Assembly: GCF_001522545.3 (NCBI RefSeq)
Contig: NC_031774.1
Coordinates: forward strand, 47,051,507-47,115,506
Direction: 5' to 3'
DNA: 64,000 nucleotides
Source of the DNA: Parus major
Taxonomy: Eukaryota; Chordata; Aves; Passeriformes; Paridae
The notes beneath the pieces are model-generated. The model was given only the letters and a program-made list of their open reading frames with translations. It was not told the DNA's origin and ran no database searches. Position numbers and translations under genes: made by a program. Below are positions 1-14,100 of the stretch, piece after piece. Position 1 is the first letter of the stretch. Each line of letters begins with the position of its first letter.

Positions 1-470
1 TGAACAAGTGTAAGCCAGAATTCCTGAAAAGTATGAACAGGTATTCTGATCCAAAAATCTTCAAAATACAAAATTCGTATGTGTCCTTATTTTTTCTTGG
101 ATGTGGCTGTAAGAGCAATAGTGGAACAAGGACAAAGTTTGTGGAAAGAAGGGGGCTGGAGGTTCCATGGGTATTGAAGGCAAATGTTTTGTTGGAAAGC
201 AGCATAGTGCTGTTTCTCTTTTTCATTTGCGGGAGCAAGGACACAGAGAATCCTTTTAGAAAGAAACATGGTTGTAAAGTGAGACAGGTCTTGAGAGATA
301 AGTTATGGTTCTCCTTGAAGTAAGATAAGCTTATAATTGTACATTTGCATGTACAAATTGTTTGACATTTGTAGAATGAAAACTTCTTGGTTTTTACTAA
401 GTCAATAATTTCTCAGATGTTCTCTACAAGCTATTTTCTCAGCAAAATTCCTCTGATATGCAATGCTTAG

Positions 471-940
471 AGTCATAGAAATGTTAAATTTGGAAAAGCC
501 CTAAGATTATCGAGTCCAATTGTTTACCCAGCACCACCATTTCCATCATGTCTCTGAGTTCCATATCCACATGCCTTTTGAACACTTCCAGGAAAGGTGG
601 GTCCACCACGTCCCTGGCAGCCTGTTCCAATGCCTGACCACCTTTTCAGTGAGGAAAGCCACTCTGCACCCACTCTGTCCCCAGCCTGTAGCACTGCATG
701 GGGTTTGTGTCCCCCAGGTGGAGCACCCAGAACTTGCCTTTGTTGAACCTCAGACCATTGGCCTTGGCCTTGATCTTAATTAAGATATTAAACAGGACTG
801 GCCCCAGCACTGAGCCCTGGGGATCCCCACTAGAGACTGGCTGCCAGCTGGATGTAATTCCATTCACCAGCACTCGGGACCTGGCACTGCAGCCAGTTTG
901 TAACCCAGTGAAGAGTCCAGTCCATAAGCAACCTTGCACT
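471..940 (-). mobile_element. CR1 LINE fragment, 3' end plus a piece of reverse transcriptase
   Basis: Read on the - strand, 780-935 encodes the CR1 reverse-transcriptase signature [16 protein letters not shown]. Positions 471-780 read on + as the reverse complement of a CR1 3' end, with tcatagaa at the outer tip and the usual cctggcagcctgttccaatg box at about 615. The two parts meet near 775-785, so the stretch that normally separates them is missing. Non-functional relic in an intron of PPP4R4. Confidence 0.85.
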
Positions 941-2004
941 TAGGTGCAAAATTTTATTTTTTTTTTTTTAATCTTATTCAGGCTCTTTTTTATTTTCTAT
1001 TAAAAGTCCAGCTTATTTTGTGATTTTTGGCGAGTGATCTGAGAAAACACTGTTCATATCACTTAAAAAAAGAAACACATATATAAAGTGCTAAGTAGAA
1101 AATATGGGCTTTAGACTCCTATTGAATTTGCCATCATTCTTAAAATGAGTGTAATGCATTAGTAGTAGAAAAATAAACTCATTTTATTTTCTCACAAAAT
1201 AGAACGACACACTTATAAAAGTAAACAAATGGAATATTCACTTAGTTGATATTTACAATTACTAATACTTACAATGAATGCTGTGTCAAAGATTGCGTCT
1301 TGCAAGGTCTGTGCATAAATCTGAAATTTAAAATTTAAATTGGCCATTTCTAAATTAAAAAATAGTAATATTTCATTTCATTTCAACATATTAACTTTGT
1401 TTAAATTTGAATAGATGATTTTAAAAACAACCCAGTTAATTCTTGTGTGTCAGAGCTCAGAAGTACTAAATGTTTAGTTAGCTAAATAAATATTTTAGTG
1501 TATTTTGCTTTATTCTTAAGACTATATATATGTACTTTTCATTTGCATTCCATTCTAGTCAAGGGGTGAAATTTAAATTGCCTTCTGCTATTTTAGTATC
1601 TCTTACTGAATGAATGAATGAAATACTTCTTTTTAATTTGTGTGCATAAAGAGCAGAAGTGCAATTGTTGGCTTGTGTGTTTCTACCTCTCATTTTGCAA
1701 AGCAGGAAAATGCACGCATTGCCTTGATGAAACTTAAAGTCACAAAAAATATTATAAGTTTATAAAATATTATACTTTTTTTTTCTTAGAAGATTCATGG
1801 TATATTATGATGCATCAAGAAAATATAATGTCTCCAATAAATTGACATAAAAAAATATATTGCTACGAGAAAATAATTTTACAGCAAATTTTGTAGTTTA
1901 CCCAGGTTGTTGCATATTAATTCTAAGCGAATGCAAAAATTTGGATGTTGTTTCAGTACATTTCTACCTCACTCTCTAAATTGTTATAATTTATAATTAT
2001 ACAG

Positions 2005-2152
2005 GAGGTTCTGCATGTTGCAGGAGTGGAAATGCAGTTAACAGCTGCTGTTTCTTTTTTGACTGTTCTGCAAGAGGAGTCGGTGTCCATTCATACGTAC
2101 TCCCACTCCTTCCTACACATCATTCTCCAGAACCTGGAACACAGAGATGCAG
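2005..2152 (+). CDS. PPP4R4: PPP4R4 window exon 1
   Basis: Opens after an acceptor at 2003-2004 (tataattatacag) and closes at GATGCAG before gtcagg. Phase 0 in, one base (G) out. Reads [18 protein letters not shown] at its start, a helical segment rich in Leu and Ala. No earlier exon was recognised at 1-2004. Confidence 0.92.
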
Positions 2153-5100
2153 GTCAGGGCTGTACAGCTACTCTGATGGCTGATGACCTCTACATGTTTT
2201 GTTTCCTTACTGGCCTCACAGTACAGTGTCAACAGTCAGTGAAATCACTGTGACTTTGTATCTAGACTTGCATGAATGAAAAGATTTTTGCATGATGACC
2301 ACTTTCATATTAATATTTAAATGTAATTCTGATTGAAGCAATAAAAAAACCTTTCACTTTGCTTGAAGGATTAAATTCTAAAGTTGTTTCTGAGTCTGAG
2401 CTTCTCCTGAAGTACCAACATTTTGTGGCTGAGAAAATGGAGGGAGGATGGTTGAGATTTCTTCTGTGTTTATTTTTTTGTAATTTCTTTGACAGTAATT
2501 TTAGAATGCAAAGGAAAAAAAAAAGGGCTGTTGTGCAACCCAAAAGTTTCAGTGGGCATAAGAAAATAATATGCTTCTAAGTGAGGGGAGTTAGCTTTAT
2601 AAAGCAATCAGACTAGTTATTAATTTTATATAGAAATTGGAAATGGAAAAAAAATGGGGGCAGACTTTGCTTCTTATCTATCCTGCTACTTACTTATCCT
2701 ACTTCTTACTCTGAAGTCTTTAATGTTAATATAGTGGCTTTCAGGTACATAGCTCCTTGAAGACATGTGTAAAAAGAGCAAATTCTGTGTATGAATTTTT
2801 TTCTGAGCAAAAACTGGTGTATGTTTTGGTTTAGTTGTTGTATGTACAACATGAGACATCACATGTAACTCATTTCTTTTAAATAGGTGTCAGCAATGCA
2901 TGGTTAGAAACTCTTCTTGCTGTAATAGAAGCTTTACCAAAAGAAACTGTCAGACATGAGGTAATTCTAATCTCTCATGCTAACAAAAAAAAAAATAAAA
3001 AATTAAGATTTTAAGATTGTATTTCCCTGCAAGTTTTATTCACCTCAGTCAGATTTGTGGCAATTTCACTGTACCTGTGAAGATGGTAATGGTTGTGGAA
3101 CACACTCTAAGAGATGAATGCATGAAAAGATGAGACAGGAAGGTCACCCTAAACAAAGAAGTTTTCTTCAACAAATAAAGCCAGCACTTACTTATATTCC
3201 ACTGCAACACTTCCACTGCACTTTGTATGCTCAGTAACATCTTTTCCTGCATCCTGTTTTGGTTTACAGGATAGTATCTCACTCTATGTCTTCATGAAGA
3301 AATGACATTTTGTTTACTATTGGACTAAAATTCCAATATCTGCTAAATGGAACTGAATGCTGGAGATCCATTCCTTAGTATTTCAGTAGTTTTTGGTATA
3401 GCAAAACTCTAAGGCACTTCAAACACTTAATTTTTTGCTGTGCAGCTCAAGAAAGAAAAAGAAAATCTGTCACCAAATTATAATTTAGTCAACTAATTTA
3501 TTTTTAGTGTTGTAGTATATATATTTATATATATTTAGTATATAGTATACATATATAATTTTAAGTATTCATATTTTGTTAAGTTTAAAAGCTTTGCAGC
3601 AGATATACTGACTGTGTTTATAACAATATGGAGATTTAAATGACTGTTTGCATAGTATAAAAATTTTCATTAAAATAAGACTAGAATCCAAAACCATTTA
3701 AAAAAAATCAGCTTCTAAAGGGTAAAAAGTTAGGTTGGAAGAAACACAGAGAAATTATTCTAGTCACCTCCAAAATCTAATTGCAGGGTAATTTTAAAGA
3801 TGTCATTTAAACAAAATCGACTATTAATGTGCATAGGCACCATTATTGTTAGTACTGATTAATTCAGTGTAAAGGTTAATGACATTTAGAATATGTTTTT
3901 CTAGATTTTTTCTTTAAGAGGAATACTTTATTTAATGCTCACAATTTTTCTCTTCTTTTTTCTTCTTTTTTTTCCCATGTAGATCCTGAATCCACTTGTT
4001 TCCAAAGCACAGCTTTCTCAAACACTTCAGTCCCGCTTAGTTAGTTGTAAAATCATGGGAAAAGTAGCTAACAAATTTGAAGCTCATATGTAAGTAGAGT
4101 GTCAATATATTTACATTCCACAGTGTAAACCAGTATTTCTTTGCTAGTGGACAAAAATGACAAGTAGACTTGTAGATAGATACAAGTAGACTTTATTGCA
4201 AAAATGAAATGCTTTTTTTCATGCTCATTTTCAATCACAAATCCCTTTCATTATTTAACTAGCATGTTCAGACTTTCTGATGTTCATCATTTCATAACTT
4301 GAATTTGTATGTTCTTTCACCAATTTGAATGGATAACATTTTCATGCCCTTCTTCCATATTGTTTTTCTTACGAGAAAATAACCTACACAGTGGATTTCT
4401 CTGCAAACTTACAGGCTCAAAACACAGCTTCATCTCCTTAGAATTTCTTGTCATAGAAAGAGGAATTCCATTCCTAACTTTTTATTATGTGACCAAATTT
4501 AGCATGTAGGTCTGGTTTTTTTCCTATCCCTACTGAAAATGTAGATATATCAGGAACTACTGCTGTTCCCTGATATTACCCAGCCCTTAGATTCGGTCTC
4601 TGTGAGTTGGGACAGAAGAGGGTGCAATGATGAAACTAAATTTGACTCACTCATCTGCCCTAAGCTCTTGGTGTGGTACATTCCTTGGTCAGTTTACCCT
4701 GGTTTATGGTGGTAGGACCACTCCAACAAATGTGTTTGCTCTCTGGGCAATCCAACAGCATGACTTGGAATTACAATAGAAATCCACTGTGGGCCACTAA
4801 ATGCCCAGACAAGGAAGTCCACTCTACAAATGATTTTGATCTGCCCCAAAATATAAGAATTCAGCATAACAGGACAATATGACAAGACATTTAGGAATAC
4901 ATTTCTTTAGGTTATGGGGTTTTTTTCTTCAATAAAAAAGAAATAGAAGCACCCAAAAGGAAACTATCTAAATCTTCATTTGCTGTTTAGACTGTACTTG
5001 TTGACATTCAAAAGTAAATAGAAATGGTAGAATAGTATTGTTTGAGAATGTTACCAAACCTTTATATTCCAAATCTCTAGGTCTGTCAGGATAGCAGTTG

Positions 5101-8100
5101 CATTTATTTATTTGAAGTTACACTCTCATGGACATACGTGAATTTAGGGATTACTTGGAATCTTATGTGAAAATACAGTAGTGTTAATTAGTAGTCTTGA
5201 TAATCAACACACATCTTTTGTGGTGTTTCTTCAACGATTCCTTGCTGTTCAGAGGCAGGAATCCCCTCATTTCAGTAAACAGGTCTTAGCAGCTTTTCTG
5301 CACAGCCACTACATTTTAAGAAGATAACTCAGAATTTTCTGAGACATCTTGTTCTTCTGGTAGAGACCTCTGAGTGCAGTTCAGAGGCCTGAAAAAGAGA
5401 GGCTTAGAATGTGGCAGAATGAATAAAATTCAGGATGCACTCTCATTCCCCTTTAAAAAGAGCTCCTGGTACAGGCCCAGAAGACAGATCTATCCTCAGG
5501 AGTAGGCAATATATAAGCATATCTTCACATTCTTCTACAGAATGGCACAGTTTTTCCTCATAAAATTTATATTATAATAAAAAAATTTATTTGATGTTAC
5601 TCCCAGGTTATTTTATATTCTGTCCTTGTCATGGAACATTAGTTTTTCTACCCTCTGTTCCAGTGTTCCAAGTTTAAAAGTTTTTTATTTTTATTTTTTA
5701 ATTTATTTTTATGTAGCCCCTAATTTAGTATATTCTAAAATGCCGAACTTCCAAGACTGTACAATTTTTTGAAACTTGAAGCTAAATTTTTCTGTAAGAA
5801 GTAAATTAATTTTCACTGGAATGAATGCAAGCTGGCTTGCAAATTTGCTTGTCATTGCCTGCATATTATTTATCTGAGTTTTGCAGTAACAAGAATTTTT
5901 ATAGAGATATTTTATGAATACTTATGACAGAACCTTGGGAAGTGAAAGGAAACACAATGGCTGATTCTGTCAAGTTGTAATATGTGTTTTTACTGAAATA
6001 ACATATTTCAAAATATCAAAATTTTTATTTTGTATCTGCCTTTGATTTACATGAATATTTGGTCTACTTGCCTGAAGACATTGCAATATTCAAGCTTTTA
6101 ATCTGAAATTCTTTTTCTCCTTTCTTCCTAATTATGTCTTGGGTGATAACCTGCATATCAAAGGTGAAGAGTTACAGACATTTAATTGGGATTTGCATTT
6201 CCATTTATATAATCTTTTTATTCTTTCAGTGGCTGTTCAGAAGTTGTAGTGAAGATGTTTATTAAATGAGGACAGCATTCTACTACAGTAGCCTACCTAC
6301 TATTTTTGTAGTTTATAAGAAATTATAGATGAAATATGAGCAAATTATAATGACAGTAAATATTCCTTTTCCTGTTTCTTTGGAGCACATATTTGCTCCA
6401 GATGTACAATATTCTTTTCTAATTGCTGATTATCAGAAAAATAATTTACTGTGTGTGATAAATTAGTAATATATGGGATAAACAAGTAATGTGTGAGTAA
6501 AGTTCAGTACAGCTCAATAGATTTAATATATTGTTGTTCTATATTTTCCTAAAAAAATGTTCATGTTTTTAGTATTAAAAGAGAGGTTCTTCCATTGGTA
6601 AAATCACTGTGCCAGGATGTGGAATATGAAGTTAGAACTTGCATGTGTCGACAACTGGAACATGTAGCTCGAGGAATAGGGTGAGTGGAATTTGCATGAC
6701 TGATCTTAAATGCAAAATATTTCTCTAAAATGTTAACCTAAAAGCTCCCTTTAAAATTGCTGAATTCATGCATATTCAATAATGAATTTGAAATGTACAG
6801 ATGTGTTCTTAGTACTTGGCTGTTGGAAGTTGTTTCTTTTTCACGTCAAGATTTTTCTTTCTCTTTTATAGTAAAAGAGAGTTATAATATATAGTAAAAG
6901 AGAGTAAAGGTTATTGCTGAACCATAAACCCAGCAGTTATTTTGTAAATAATCTATATCTGTAACTTCTTGAAATTATCTTGATTATCCATTGATGATGG
7001 ATTACTATCAATAAATAATTTTATTATTTAAAAATTCTGACAAGTATTAGCAGTTTTAATAATTACTGTGCAGTTTTTTGAGAAAGGATGTTAAATGGCT
7101 TTTGTAAGCAAATTTCAGCTCAGTATCAGCTTTTATTTGAAGCTTGAAGGCCTTCAATATTCACACATAGGATTGAAAAAGTCTGGAACTTTAATAAAAG
7201 AAAATGTTAATTACACTCAGGATTGGTCTCAGAGTGAACAAATATTTTAAAATTCAGGGTCTCTCTACCTATCATTTTATCAGGGAGGAAAAACAGCAAT
7301 AACTTCTTTTACAGAATTGAAAAATTATCAAGTAACATTCCTTACCCAGTGCTAGACAGCAGAGAGAGATTAGATCTTATACTAACAAGTTACCATACTG
7401 TAAATGAAGTTTTCTTAATTCTGTTTAATGTCTTTAAAATGAACTAAATTTCACTTACTCTACCTTGGATATGAAAGTTTAAAAAAATCATAGGTATTAT
7501 GCAGTGGCAAATGACAGCATTATTGGGTATTTAGTCCACCTTAGAATTGTGGGTTTGATCGGGCTAAATATTTTGTTATAATTTAGCGGTCTGTCCTGTG
7601 TATTTTTCTTTGATTCTTTCCTCACCAACTTTTATTTTTAGCATTAATGTATTCGTATCGACTGTTCTCTCTCTGAAGTTTTTTACTCTAATCCCTTCTC
7701 AATGCTTTAGATGATTTAATCTCATGAGAAATGGTGGACATTGAACATTTTCAGTATGGAAGCTATTCCAGTGTATGCTGAAGATGACTAGGTAGTAGGT
7801 AAATTAAAAAATAAGAGATATGTACAAATTTTCAGGTAAATATCGAAGGTATAATGTGACAACAGTCCAAATGCATATTTTTACTAATGTTATTGTCATT
7901 AAATGATCTATAATTTTCTCATAATTTTATTTGAATGTTTAATCATTTACTTGGAGGAATGCTGTTAACACCTCTTGATTTGCTGGTACATATAATATCT
8001 CTGTAAGGTGCAAACAACTTTAATGCTGATTATAAGCATTTGAAAGGATTTTTGTTTATATTGACTTACAAAAGGGGCAGCTGTTACTGCTTTAGTCTGA

Positions 8101-11100
8101 GCAGAAGGGATATTTTGAGCATTTTTATTTCAGCATCCTGGAGTTATTTAGCACTATATTAGTAGGTCAGTCTGTACCAAAGCCAAAAAGGACAAGTAGA
8201 ACCCTTTCTTTACTACTTTAAACCAAGGCCAAAAGCCAGTGTTTAGACTAGTTGGGAAATCACATTTTATCTGAGCAGTAGCTGTTCTCTGTAAAGAAGG
8301 CTTATCTTTGATGTATAAAATTTCCAGACACTTCAATCCAGCATGGCTTATACTTATTAAATTTTGGCTTTGGACCATCATATTGAGCATATTTTAGCAT
8401 AAGTATTTTTTTAGTGATACAGTGAAATAGCAGGAGTCGTTTGATTTTTTTCAGACTTCATTTTCTCTAATTTATTTTGAGCTAATTTGAGTGCTTTTTT
8501 CAAGCAAATGATGAAGTTTTGCTTTTAAAATTTGCATGTTTCTTTGACAAAGAAGAAAAGTCCTGAGATTGACTGGAAGTTTTTATTTAACTTTACTTTT
8601 CTTAGGGCTTTGTCAGTTTTTTCTTCTTGACTACCCCAAAAAATACCTAAATGAGTATTTCAAGGAAGAATTCTGTTTTGCAGTGGCAGAATTGTTTCAT
8701 TGTAAGTTTTCTTTTGACTGCTTGCTTCATGTTGCAGGACAGATCTAACAAAAACCGTGGTGCTTCCTGAGTTGGTGGAACTGGCCAGAGATGAGGGCAG
8801 CAGTGTACGCCTGGCAGCTTTTGAGACTTTAGTGAATCTCCTCGATATGTTTGATGCAGGTAGGAATTTAATTTAGGCATAGTAGCCCAATTCTTAGTAC
8901 TCTAGTGCATCTTATAATTGTTTAAAATGCTTTTTGTTCTGACAGCATTACTCAGACATTTCAGATTTTGTTGTTTTGTCCTTTATATTTCCTTGTATTT
9001 CATGTCTTGCAGTGCTTTATATGCAGGAAGTTTTAAGGGAGGTGAGCAAGTTGTCCATGAAATCAATTATCATATTCCAAGTTTCTAGTATAATATGCTT
9101 AAACAGAATGAGTAAAACACCTGTATAAATTATGGGAATATTGTGGTTTTAGTATTTAATTAATTAAAGTAGTGCTATCAGTGCACAGAATACAAAGTGT
9201 TAGCTCAACAAAAATGTACTGTACAGGAACTTGGTGATGAATTACTATAATACATGGTTGTATTTAAGCCATATGGAGGAGTGGATAAAGAAAAGAAAAA
9301 AATAATACAGTTTTGGGGAGAATTGTGTAAATAGACTTTTTAGCAGTTAGTGTTTATATCAATAAGTATGTTAGTAGCTTAATTTTCTAATTCTTGAGCC
9401 TCTGTACTGATGCTATCAAGTTTGTGCCTCTCTTTGCACCTCTCAGTCTTCACTCCTCCTCCCCACTCCTTGCTGTAGCTGCTGCTTTGAGTTACTGTAA
9501 GAAGCTTAGAGAAAGCAATCAGGGGTTATTTGCAGGTCTTTAAGGAATGTTTCTAGAAATTAGGTTTGCATGGATTTTGTTTTCATGGCTGAACTAGAAA
9601 ATGAACATTTTTGAAGGTAGATGAGCCAAAAAGTCATCCTAGTTTCTCTCCCACAATATCAAAATATTTCTTCAGCTGAACCTAACCTTGTTCAGCCACA
9701 ATTATTTGCTGAATCTTGCTGTTCATCTACCAAAACCAAATCATGATCCCTTTAAAACTCAAACATTTTAATACAATGATTTTATTTAAATTAAGTCCAA
9801 AGATATAAATTTCTTCAAACATTTGCTCCTTTATTTTATAAGGACGCAGAGTATTTGGATTTGGCTTTAGTTTATAAATGATGTAATTTCTTTCCTGTGT
9901 CCTTAACTATTTTTTTTCTCTGTGAATTTATTGTATACCAAAAGATTTTGAAACACTTCTCAGTAGGTTTAAAAAATTACTTGCAGCATATCCTGATTTT
10001 ACTATTTACTGTTGCAGTCATGTTCAGTCTTGATCTCCCTGTATTCCTACTATTGTAGAAAATCTTGTTGTAGGAGTTCTGCAGTATTCTTTCTCTCTGT
10101 ATTCTTGGTGAGTGGAGAAGGTAGTGACTGTTTATTTATTCTCTGCTTCATCCTTTACTGGGGGATGCCTTTTCACTTACAACAAATAAACAAATGGACA
10201 TAACAGGGAAGGTACTAAATTTAGTATCATTCTCTCTACCTCTTGTTTTGTACCTTCAGTGAGTGCCTGCCAGAAGTAATCCTGAGAATGTTAAATGAAA
10301 TTTTTCTCAATTTATTACAGTTCAGTCTCTGTGCTCTTTTTAAAATGTTGACAAATGGCTAACTGTAAAAATGTCTTTTGTTTTTCAGATGATCGGAGTC
10401 AAACTGTTCTCCCATTAGTGAAATCATTCTGTGAAAAATCCTTCAAAGCAGATGAATCTATCATAGTTTCTTTATCTTTCCATTTAGGGAAACTGTGTAA
10501 TGGATTATATGGTATGATTTAATTTCTTTTTACAAAGCTTAAAAATGAGGGAAGATTGGAGAATTTGAACCCCTTGGAAAATACCCAGATTTGAGTGTAT
10601 CAAATGAAATGGTGGTTAGATTTTGGAAATTTCCTCTTAGGGTGACTATCTATGTATTACTTATTGTTGGTTTTCTTTTGTTTAGACAGTGTCAAAGATG
10701 GAAACATGGTGTTTTATCTTTATTGGTTTGACTGATTTATTTGGGTATTCTGGAGCCTGTGATTTGTATGATTGAATTTTTGAAGCTAGAAACCTTTCAA
10801 AACATTATGATGTTAACTTTGCTCATTTCTGTGCTTGATCTCCTTTTTAAGACACAGGGCAGAGTGTGGTCCATAAGGAGCTTGAGGGGAGAAAGGAGAT
10901 CTAATGCCATGTGGATTCCCCTGTTGCAGCTGAGTCCAAATCGATACTCATAATTTTTATACCCATCATTTTTGCTTGAATTTTCACTTGATCACAGCAC
11001 AATATTTCTTGATAATTCTGCCCACCATGTTACCTGTGGAGGAATGAAACAGAATCATGGCTTTACCTTATAATTTTTCCCATGACTTTTAAAACCTTTG

Positions 11101-14100
11101 GTCTTTCCTACAGCTCTTTAAAATGAGTCTTCATGATTATGTTAAAGACTATCAAAGTGACAATTGCTTCACTACAGATTACTTGAAATGGTTGTTCCAC
11201 GGTGTTAAAATGTTATTTCCAGAAGCAGAGGGCTAGGACAGTCCATCCTGTGTTTATCATGTTTTTCCAGTCTTCTTTTCTCTAGTTGAATGACTAATTC
11301 CTGATCTTTCCATCTGACAAATTCTTATTTTTCTTGAAGTTTTATACCTTAGGACAGCTGAATCAAGTGAAAGGGTTGCTTCACATGTCTTGCCAGATAT
11401 ATTGCTGTTCACAGTTTTCAGTATGAAAAATTGCCTTTTAAAAAAAATCAAGCAGCTACTTAGTCTTTCTCTATCCTGCCCTTGTGCAGGTGATGCAGAT
11501 CAGGCTAAGCATGGCACCTTACTGCTGTTTAATGGAATTATAGTCTAAAGTTTTAAGACCACATGTCCAGTTACTGAAGATCATTTTAAACTGTCTTCTG
11601 AAGAATAAGAAGTCTCTGTCCTTGTTTGATGCTTTCAGAAATCAGTGAAAATACTGAATAGTACCATTAGGATAGAACTTGCTTTCTACAGTTTCCTGTC
11701 TTGTCAGTAGTATATGGGTAATTTTCTCTTAGTTGTTTTTCCAAGCAGTTTTTGGAGCATTTTTGTAGTTTTTAATTATCATTTCTATTCCCTTGTTGTG
11801 AAAGTCATGACCTTTACTACCTCTTTTGTTTCACTGGTCCTGTTATCCCATACTAGAAGGAAATTGAATCAGTTTGACAAGTTTTCCTTTTGCCATGTTG
11901 GCTACTGCTATTATTTTTCGGGGAGTGGATGTGTGTCTGTGTTGGTATTAAATAGCAGATTTTTTTATTTCTTTTTTTGTTTCAATTTTTTTAAACATGT
12001 GAAAGCAACCTCCCTTACCTAATTATATGGCATGTCCTTTCCCTCTCCAGCTATTAACTGTCAGTACCACTTCAGCCTTTTTCTGTTCTCTTATTTGACT
12101 TATTTAAGATTTCAACAGCTAGGACTTAAGCATTGTGAATGCTGGAATGAAGCACATGTGACTGTACATTTTGAAAACCTTTTGTTTAAGATCCACTGAC
12201 CTGTTGATTCTCTACTTAAATCTTGAATCTTTGTCAGAGTTATTAATTTTACTCAGCCTGATGATACTAGTGGAATTTGAAAAAGAAAGTAAAATTATTT
12301 AGCATTTCAGCCTTCTTCATACCAATCACTGATAGCTTTCCTCCCTTGCTGAAATAGAAATTTGAGCCTTTTCTTGATTATTCTCTTATTACTGATGTAC
12401 TTGTAGTTTTTGATTCTTCTTAGAATCATTAGTTCATTAGAATCACTAGTTACATTCCAGTTTGTTCTGAGTACTTGTGTGTACTGATTATCTGCTAGAT
12501 TCAGTGGGGGTGGGAGGGGGAGGAAGGATAAAATCAAGATATTTGATAGATTTTAAAATAAGATTTGCTTGGGTATATTATTAATGGCATTTGTAATGAG
12601 GAAAGTTTGTTGTTTTGTTTGGTTTTTTTTGTTTTTTTTTCTTTTTTTGAGGCATTTTTACTCCTGAACAGCACTTGCGGTTTTTGGAATTTTATAAGAA
12701 ACTTTCCACACTGGGTTTACAGCAGGAAAATGGGCATAATGATAATCAACTACATCTGCAAACTCTGGAACAGGAAAAGAAGTATATTTCAGTGAGGAAG
12801 AACTGTGCTTACAATTTTCCAGTAAGTAACAGTAATTGAAAGTTTAATATTAATTTGTGTTGTGCATATAGTTCACTAAATAGGACTATGCAAGTGATAG
12901 AGGACTTATTCCCAAATTGTTCATTGTTAATTAGATTTTAGGTCTTTTCTGCAAAGTTTCATTTAGTGAGGTTGTCCAAAAGAGTTAGCAGGAAATACTA
13001 TTCTTTGCAGACCCTCAGAAAATTATTGGCAAATTTTGACTGAAGAAATGTTGGTCTAAGAATTTACCAGTCTTATTCTCTCCTACACATTTTCTCCAAA
13101 TGTTTAGCACAAAGGATTTGGGAAAAGGTCTTTGAAACAGAGTCTCCAGTTTAAAACCACTTGAATCTACAGTTTCACATTCACTGTGTGTCACTTCATT
13201 TTAGGGAGTTGGAGATTGAAACTGAATACTCAGGTTGATGTTTTACTCATCTTCCTGCCTAAGTACAGAAAGTCTTTTCAATTTTATGTGAGGTCTTTAA
13301 ATACACCAGTCATATTTCTGTAAATCTACTTAATATTTTGAAATTTGCATTAGTATTCAATGAAAACAGGTTTGCACGAAGAGCCAGTAGACAACTATTT
13401 TTCCTTCTGCCTTTTAAAGGCAAGCACACTGTATGTAGATAGACATCTGTTGATTTATTTGAGCAAAACCAAGGTATGTACAAAGACAATCAGTGAAAGT
13501 CAGATTCCTGCTTTGCTGCTTGCTGAAGTGTTCTTTGTTTTTGAAGTATCCATTTTGCAGTTTTTGCTAGAATACAGAAACGTTAGCAATATTTATAAAT
13601 CTGAAGTTTTTTATCTCATAGTTTCAGTCCTTATCTTCAGAAAAACAGCCTGCAGCATGTCTGGAAGATAAATAAATTTGGTTTAGTTCTCAACTCTGGA
13701 TTTTGTCTGGTGCCTGTGTTTCAACAAGGCTAGCAAAACCTCCACACTTCCTTCTTAAAATAACAATCTGTTCTCTCTCAAGTTCATCTGATAATCTGTG
13801 GTAGTGTCATCCTTTAGCTGTGTTGTTAAAAAAGGACTTTATCCTTTCACAGGCCATGATTGTTTTTGTGGATCCAAAGAACTTCCATTTAGAACTTTAT
13901 TCTATATTCTTCTGCCTTTGTCATGACCCCGAAGTTTCTGTCAGATATACCATGGCCATAAGCTTCTTTGAAGTAAGTCTTCTCAAACTCACCTGGATTT
14001 ATTTTGTTTTGTTTTCTTCTTTAAGTTTACATTTGTGACTGCTCAACCAAAAATAAAAGATTTGAGAAAATGTATTGAAATATTTAGTTCATCAAGGGTG

